The notes below the pieces were generated by a model that did not search any database, was not told where the DNA came from, and saw only the letters and a program-made list of their open reading frames with translations. Positions 57,590 through 64,000 of a stretch of DNA of 64,000 bases are shown piece by piece. Numbering within the stretch: position 1 is the stretch's first letter; each line of letters opens with the position of its first letter. Source of the DNA: Chamaecyparis obtusa (Eukaryota; Streptophyta; Pinopsida; Cupressales; Cupressaceae); NCBI GenBank assembly GCA_027943335.1, contig BSBK01005146.1, forward strand, positions 1,182,001 through 1,246,000. The letters are read 5' to 3'. The position numbers were made by a program, and so were the translations under genes.

Positions 57590-57985
57590 ATTTATATTCT
57601 ATAAATTTGTAATTTAATTGAAAGCGCATCAGAACTAATTGAAAGCATTTTTAAATCAATTAAAAGCGATGTTAAAACTTTTAAATGCACTGAAGAAAAA
57701 TCTTGAAAGTGCTGAAACAAAAATTAAATGTGTTGTTTTAATAAGCAAAGGTGCCTAGAGAAAACATTAAATGCATTGCAGAACAATTCAAAAGCGCTCT
57801 GTAGTCAGGGCACATGCGCCGAAAGAATGATAGACAAGATGATAGAAGGATTAAAAGAACTGAAATACTATGCAAAGATGCACAACTTTACCATGGAAGC
57901 GTTGATTTAGACCTCGTACACGCTGCAGGAAGGAGTGTACGCACTGTAGAAACTATTAAAAGCATTGCAAAACCTGAAAAACATA
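57590..57985 (-). repeat. Array of degenerate 21 bp monomers in the Gypsy-B sense leader
   Basis: Minus strand units start CTACAGTGCGTACACTCCTTC and CTGCAGCGTGTACGAGG, then shift to GCATTT and GCTTTCAA types, with a step of mostly 21-23 bp and about fifteen units. Order and type match the + strand array at 13055-13400. Overlapping ORFs 57728-58032 are repeat by-products. Confidence 0.65.
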
Positions 57986-58050
57986 GAAAAACACAAGGAT
58001 TTGCAAGAAAAAAAATAATTTATCCAAATTGAAAATTAATGAGGCCTAAT

Positions 58051-58068
58051 GCCCCATGGTGATCGCCA
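58051..58068 (-). other. Gypsy-B primer binding site
   Basis: Minus strand TGGCGATCACCATGGGGC, three bases after the 5' LTR end. Same position and form as in Gypsy-C (TGGCACCCACTGTGGGGC). Confidence 0.72.
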
Positions 58069-58071
58069 TTT

Positions 58072-58931
58072 TGAATACTTTAAGAAGCATCTTCATAGGG
58101 TTAGTATTATCAATAAATGAAAATAAGAACTAAATTACCACAAATAGAAATCTAATTTAAGCAAATAATTAACAATTAAGCACTCTATGGACCTCTATTT
58201 AGGTTTTCTAATGCAAATTTCTCAACAAGCTTCCATTAGTGACAGTCCTAAAATGAGAATGAATGATAAAACAACTAAAAATTTTAATTCCAAATGAAAT
58301 TATCCTTAATTAGTCTTAGATTTTCCTTTCGAGCTATAAATTGCAAGAGGTTTGATGTTATTCTCAGATTTGTGGATGATTATTGCTTGAATTATGCCTT
58401 TCTTTTATAGATTTTGGCAAGGGTAGGGGGTGGAGTTGATTTGATCATGGTTGATTTGAGGTTTAGTCCATGGTTCCACCTTTGGAGACCATTTAAATAA
58501 ATTATCCCCAAAGCTTGGGAAAAGAGGACAAAATGGGTGGACAAGATTCTTTCTCCTTATGTGTGATGGAGATTCAATGTGAGCTTGATCCTTGAATCCT
58601 ATTGGTTGATGCATTTTCTCCCATTTGGTGGTTAAGGGAAAATTAGGATTTATTAATTGAATTTATTTAATATATTTAGCCATGTGTACCCCTTGAATGG
58701 GTTGATTTGATTTAAATGAACTATGCAATTAATTAGATTAATTACACAATTAATTGATTTAGCTTGATTTATTTGATTTGAATTGATTTTATGGGTTTTG
58801 ATTTTCAATTAAATTTGGATTATGGCTTGATTGTAATTTTGCTTTGATTTTAGCTTGATTTGATTTTATTGCCTTGATTTTGCCTTGGTTGCTCACATGA
58901 ATTAATATTGTCCATTTTTCAGGTGATTACA
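58072..58931 (-). repeat. Gypsy-B 5' LTR
   Basis: Runs from the primer site to ...caggtgattaca. The right part matches 11895-12250. Minus strand TATAAAA at 58403-58409 is the probable promoter. It is followed on its outer side by a polypurine-type sequence, so it also served as the 3' LTR of a second copy. Confidence 0.8.
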
Positions 58932-59295
58932 AATGCCCCTCTTTGAATCGATGCACAAAGCATATCAGTTCAAAGAATGTCCTGATCATTTTGATGTGAA
59001 GTCCTGATTAGATTGATGTCTGATTTGATGATCAATAGAAGATACAAATTTTGATGATAGGATAGATACAATTTTGATTGATTTGAAGTCCTTAATGGTT
59101 GATCTGATGATAGGTTGTCTGATATGGTGCCTGATTTGATCTTATTTGATGTTTGATGCCCCTTTTGATTGATAAGCGAAACAAATTTTGATAAAAGACT
59201 AAGATTTGATTTGATGGTCATCCCCTGATTCATTGATTATGATGCCAGTTGTTATTGTCTAAGTGTACAATCTTGTCCATTTTTAGGTGATTATA
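58932..59295 (-). mobile_element. Remnant of a second, tandem Gypsy-B copy
   Basis: 58932-58947 is a Gypsy-B polypurine tract, and 58948 to about 59260 matches the internal sequence at 12267 to about 12560. It then jumps to a 28 bp LTR end (caatcttgtccatttttaggtgattata, 59268-59295; compare 58904-58931). This is LTR-internal-LTR-internal-LTR with the second internal region almost wholly deleted. Confidence 0.65.
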
Positions 59296-60308
59296 GTTAG
59301 ATCCTTGACTGATGATGGAGGATCACTTTGTGAAGATGGTTGAGTATTTTAGATTATGTGATAACATGTCCAAGATTACATGGAATGTTAGGTATGATTC
59401 TTATTGGTCAACTTGATCGATAATTCATGAAGAGGTGCATGAACCTATATAAGTGTAATATGTTTGACTTTTCTTTGTCAAATCAAGTGTGCGATGGATT
59501 TGGAGGCCGACATGAAGTTAAAATTACAATTATTAATTTGTAACATATTTAGGGTTTAATGATTGAGTGGGAATTATTTGTAATGTTGAAATTAAAATTT
59601 AATTTGTGTCTTAGCCAACCTAGTTAGTGAAATATGTATTTATATTGTAGTCAGTTGTATTTTGCAAGTGTGGAGATCATGAATGGTGTGTACAGTCAAG
59701 CCAGTAACTTATTTCCTACAAGAAGAAGAAAAAGTTAAAGTTGAGCTTAATTGGATCTGCACAAGGAAGGCATTGATCCTATTTTTAAGATCATTAATCT
59801 TGTTTTACCCTAACAGTTGCAGCAGGTCTAAATCCCTTAACTAGGTAGATCCTAACATATCTTTTTGTAAAATCCTTTAACAGGGTGACACTTTAGCTAG
59901 TGTTTCAAGTCCTCTCGCATGGCTACTCCTAACAAGGTAAAGATCCTAATAGGATAGAGGGAAATCCCTTAACTGAGTGTCTCTTAATAGTGTATGTTCT
60001 TAACCAAACATTATTGTAATCTTTTAACAAGGCTAAGCTCTTAACCAAACATGCTCTAGAAAAGTGCCATCCCCACCATGGTTTTTCCCAGCTTGGATTT
60101 CCATGATAAAAATACTAGTGTTATGTGTTGAATTTTTGTGGATTCTTATTTCTTGGTGTATATTTTATCAAAAGTAAAGGTTACTTATTGCATGCATGTG
60201 GTAAGGATTTGATGGATAAATTTTATCATATCAGATTTGTTTTTATTGGTAGAATATTGATTCACCCCCCCCCCCTCTATGTAATCTTAGGGCATGATTA
60301 TTCTAACA
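59296..60308 (+). repeat. Copia-A 3' LTR, right part
   Basis: Resembles 61540-62402 of the Copia-F LTR (shared atttggaggcc, a ladder of cttaacaaggctaa-type segments, the gattcacccccccc run and the end ATTATTCTAACA). It lacks an LTR start; 5587-5966 would supply it, and the combined length of about 1.4 kb is close to the Copia-F LTR (1,496 bp). Confidence 0.65.
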
Positions 60309-60906
60309 TCAAAGAGAAGGTAAGTAAACTAGTAACTAGTTACTATGATAATACAAGTGCAATTAACATTTCAAATAATCTAATGATGCATTCTAAAACA
60401 AAACACAATGTAATCAAGTATCATTTTCTAAGAGAGAAAGTGTAGGAGAAAGAGGCTAAGCTGGAATATGTACCAACCAAGGAATAGATAGAAGATATAT
60501 TTACTATGACACCACCCAAGGATAATTTTGAGCATCTAAGAGGTAAGCTAGGGTTTATACCCCCATCTGAACAAAATTAAGATGCTGTTGCAGCATCGAT
60601 CCCATGGATTTATATAATATTTTTCACTATGGATTGATGTTAAGGGGACTACTCCTTAGGGGGAGAAATTGGAGGAGAAGAAAAGTGTTGCATCAGAAGG
60701 TGACCTATGTTGTGTGGTGCATTTGGCATTATTATCAAAGGGGGAGAAGACTTGGGAGATGACTACAAAAAGAAGATTAAAGGGGACAAGAAGAAAAAAA
60801 GTTGTCAAGAGAAAAACATCAACTATGGGGAGTAATTTTTATCAGGAAGTTTTTTATGTTTCCATGATTATATTGTGGTATTTCCATTAATGCCAAAGGG
60901 GGGTAT
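60309..60906 (+). pseudogene. Copia-F RNase H end, 3' untranslated region and polypurine tract
   Basis: Starts mid-domain directly after the Copia-A LTR: IKEKVSKLVTSYYDNTSAIN, NNLMMHSKTKHNVIKYHFLRE, a stop, then LEYVPTKE and PPKDNFEHLRGKLGF. The 3' untranslated region resembles that of Copia-A. ccaaaggggggtat (60893-60906) is the polypurine tract. The ORF 60669-60890 is non-coding by context. Confidence 0.8.
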
Positions 60907-62402
60907 TGTTGGCATAACTGATGCAGAGATTCTTGAGTGTTTTGTGGTATAGGTTTGATGATAGGAAGATTAGTTATTATTCTGTCATTGATGTCAACTT
61001 AGTGTTGTGTTTGTTAATAGTGTTCCTAATGTGATAATAAATATCTAGTATTGTGGAAGGAATTGGAGTGTGTGGTTCTTATGGGAGACTTGGAGATATC
61101 TCTAGATACTATATTTTGGATCACACAGGTTGGAAAAATGAATGGAGGGAGTTATGATTGATTGAAGGTTGATAGAGCATCCAGATGAATAGACAATGAC
61201 AAATAAAGAATGATTTGAGTGTTCTATCAAATCAGTGTAGATTCAAGTGTTGTGGTTCAATCAAAATTATCTTAACTATGCTATGACATTGATATCACAA
61301 CTACAAGATGAATGGAGTGCCGCAAGGCATACTTTAATAACCAGAAGATTACTTTGCATAGGATGGAATTTTTTTTTCCAATATTTGGTGTTATATCCTC
61401 AATAGGTGATGATGCAGTTGGTTGTAGTAAATCTTTTCATTTTCTAGGTGTCATGGTGACATGGTAGATTTGATTTGTAATGATGAGTTGGTCTCAAATT
61501 TTTCAAGGTGATCAAATTTATCAAGATTTGGAAAGCTTTTTGGAACAGTTAAGGATTTTGATCATTCTTGATCAAATTGATGTGTGGGTGAATTTGGAGG
61601 CCAACAAAAAATTTTAAATGCATTTTATTGTTTGGTAATATGTTTTGGCAGAATGGGGTGAATAAAAAAAGATTCAAATGGTGAAATTTAAATGTTATAC
61701 CTTTAGTTTAAGGTGGTGCCCACCCTAGTGAGTTAAAAAGATATTTATATTCAAATTGATGAATTGTAAAGTTGTAGATTGTGAATGTTGTGGTGAGGTT
61801 GAGAGAAGGGTGAAGATAGCCTACAAGAAGAAGAAGTTTGAGCTTAATTAGATCTATATTGGCAAAGGAGGAGTGATATTCTCAGTTCATTGTACTTGTT
61901 GAATCCTAATATGTTCTCCAAGAAAATCCCTTAACCAAGTAGATCCTAACAGGTCTTTAAATGAAATCCTATAACTAGATGGCTCTTTAATTAGGGTTCT
62001 AAATCCCTTAACTAGGTCACTCCTAACAAGTTAAAGCTCCTAACAGAGCTAGAGGTAAATCCTTTAACCAGGTGACTCCTAACAGGGTTTTTCTCCTAAT
62101 TAAAAGGGCATTTGTAAAGATCCTAACAGGGCTAAGCCTTTAATAGGGTATACTTCAAAAGAGTGGAAATATTTGTGGTACAAATTCCCATCATGGTTTT
62201 TCCCTCTAACAAAGGGTTTCCATGAGAAAAAGCCGGTGTTCTTGTGCTGCATGTTTGGATGGCTTCACTTATTTCATTGTTTATTGTTGGACAAGTTATA
62301 AGTAAATGAAAGTTGTCGAATGGTTAATGAAAAAAATAGAATTGATAGATTACTGATTCACCCCCCCCACTCTCAGTAATCTTGGACCTTATAATACTAA
62401 CA
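60907..62402 (+). repeat. Copia-F 3' LTR
   Basis: TGTTGGCATAACTG ... CCTTATAATACTAACA, 1,496 bp. It carries a CCCCCCCC run shortly before the end, as do the Copia-A and Copia-E LTRs. Confidence 0.85.
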
Positions 62403-64000
62403 ATTAGGGTATTCTTTTAAGTTTTGTTTATGTAATGTATGTTATTCTTTGAGAATTTGTATGGAAACCGTAGGAGAGAAATTATTTAAAGGAAACATCT
62501 ATGTTGTATATCTATTAAGGTTTTACAAAACTATTCAAATTTAGTTACATAAATTTTAACTGTATGGAGACATCCTTGATTATGAACTATGTGTATTGTA
62601 GATACCTGTATGTCAGGATATGTGCTTAAAAAAAATGTTTTTTAATTAGGGTTGTGATGAACCATGGTAGGGAATAACTTTCATTTTTTATGCCACCTTC
62701 AAAATCTAAACACACTTTCAGATACCCATTTGGACTTTATTTAACATTTATCAAAATTATATAGGGTTCATTTGTTTGAATAGAGTCTAACATTGACTAT
62801 TATAGTTAGACTAGGCCTATTTGAGATTGATCTTTCAATCTAAGACAAGAAAACAAGTATCCTTAACTTTTGAAAAATAAATAATTAAGAAAATCTCTTT
62901 TGTGAGATTGTAAATAAGTCTATTGTGGATTGTTTTACTAATTTTTATGAAGGTCCAATGATTCAAAAAAAAATAAGGTCTTTCTACGAAACTAGTAACC
63001 TTCATTCTTGAACAGGGTTGTTAGGGAGAATTACTTTTTGCATCATTTAAATGACCTTATCTTTAGGACTAGAAATAATGAAAAATATGTGAAATTAAAT
63101 TATCTTTCCATTGATATAAGTTTCAAATCTTTATCATTCAATATGAGTTTATACCATTCAAATTACCAAATGATCTACATAGAGGAAATACACAAAAAAA
63201 ACTCACTATTATAAAGTTTAAAATTATTATTAAATCTTATTAATTTAAAATTACTCAATTTGACAATTATTAAATAATTAATATAACTGATCTAATTAAT
63301 TTATAATCTAGTTTTAAATTTTAATTAATTAAGATCATAGGGATTCACTAAAACACCATATATTCTCCATGTGCGTACTTTATATTATTAGCTAAGTCAT
63401 CTATGACTTAAGAGTATTTTAATTTAATAAATATAATGATATTATATAACTAGAGTTAAATAAGATGTAAACTACATGCATGTCTTCTATCATGTGATCT
63501 TGGTGTTGTTAAGTGTCAGTGTGGGTAGGATGATACCCTAGGTGGGTTTTGTCTTCGAACATGTATTATCTTATTATTTTATCCCTTTTTTCTCTTTGGG
63601 TTTCATACTATGAAAAGTTCATAACCTATTTATGTCATGATTGATTTACTTTTTTTCATGTGTACATATGTGAGCGATGTCATGTGTTACCGAATCCTTG
63701 ATCTTAATGTTATTTAACCATAAGAGGTGACAACCAATATTGTGTTGATTTTTTATTTGTTCACTTGGTCACCTTGTTTCTTCTACTATGATTGTTCAAT
63801 GTTCTGAGTGATAGTATTTTTTATTATGATTCACTCCATGTTGGAGGGAGCTACTTTTGATACTAGTTATAATCATTGATCTTCTGATATGAGACTATAA
63901 GAGTTTGCAATTATTTTATTATGATATCCATTATGAGATGTATGATTTATTGGCATGTCCATTATGGGGTGGACGTTTTAGATCCTTGTACATGATGTGA
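62403..64000. other. AT-rich sequence with no recognised feature
   Basis: No ORF with domain similarity (the best, 63008-63214, is a 68-codon AT-rich frame), no LTR ends, no repeats shared with the rest of the window. It may be older, eroded repeat DNA or unique intergenic sequence. Confidence 0.5.

Larger units (their letters stand above)
11895..59295 (-). mobile_element. Gypsy-B: giant Tat-type Ty3/gypsy element, host of three later insertions
   Basis: Minus strand element running from the 5' LTR (58072-58931) to the truncated 3' LTR (11895-12250). In order: primer site, leader with 21 bp array, Gag, protease, G-patch, reverse transcriptase, RNase H, second RNase H, integrase, then a 5.7 kb tail holding an antisense PMD gene. 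Copia-E, Gypsy-D and a solo LTR interrupt it. Reading continues across each break (for example RFIS at 50.5 kb joins QLLHKDIGFKWDEKHEEEF at 27.9 kb). A partial second copy sharing the 5' LTR lies at 58932-59295. Two tandem RNase H domains and a DGGA protease place it in the Tat lineage. Confidence 0.85.
60309..62402 (+). mobile_element. Copia-F: 3' end of a Ty1/copia element
   Basis: RNase H end, 3' untranslated region, polypurine tract and complete 3' LTR of the Copia-A family. The 5' part is not in the window. Its coding sequence begins exactly where the Copia-A LTR ends, as if Copia-A had inserted in it. Confidence 0.78.

Noticed and set aside
57590..57985. Array of short repeats resembling a CRISPR array
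   Set aside because: Monomers are contiguous, degenerate and about 21 bp, without unique spacers; plant nuclear context.
63008..63214. 68-codon + strand ORF in the right end
   Set aside because: AT-rich, short, with no domain or neighbouring signals.

Overview
The window is plant nuclear DNA built almost entirely from LTR retrotransposons nested in one another. I see no host protein gene, tRNA, rRNA or CRISPR array. AT-rich sequence, several Ty1/copia and Ty3/gypsy families with decayed polyproteins, long LTRs and deep nesting suggest intergenic DNA of a large-genome seed plant, possibly a conifer. The species cannot be told from the sequence.

Layout, left to right. (1) 1-2110: 3' end, polypurine tract and LTR of a + strand element, with a TATA box and a cluster of TTGACC palindromes. 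(2) 2200-5966: Copia-A, a + strand copia fragment, interrupted at 2809-4293 by a LINE-type insertion with an 18 bp target duplication. Its 3' LTR starts at 5587, is cut at 5966 and appears to resume at about 59296-60308. (3) 5967-11894: Gypsy-A, a minus strand chromovirus. (4) 11895-59295: Gypsy-B, a very large minus strand Tat-type element. It carries its own insertions: Copia-E (19174-26903), Gypsy-D (27941-50470) and a solo LTR of the Gypsy-A family (52007-52687). Gypsy-D is itself split by Gypsy-C (30342-44823), a second Tat-type element. (5) 60309-62402: the 3' end of Copia-F, a relative of Copia-A, into which Copia-A seems to have inserted. (6) 62403-64000: AT-rich DNA with nothing recognisable.

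Target duplications and reading-frame continuity give the insertion order. Gypsy-C lies in Gypsy-D (TAAGC duplicated), Gypsy-D in Gypsy-B (AGTGA/AGTAA), and Gypsy-B in Copia-A's LTR. Decay agrees with this: Gypsy-B has frameshifts and stops, while Gypsy-C keeps one reading frame over 7.2 kb and is broken only by stops.

The most interesting biology is in the two Tat-type elements. Both encode Gag, a DGGA-type protease, a G-patch domain, reverse transcriptase, two successive RNase H domains and integrase. Gypsy-B also carries, downstream of integrase and on the opposite strand, a decayed plant-mobile-domain (PMD) gene with its own TATA box. The leader of that antisense gene holds an array of roughly 21 bp monomers that resembles, in inverted orientation and the same internal order, an array in the element's own genomic-RNA leader. 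Gypsy-C has a related CGTAC-centred array of similar phase in its leader.
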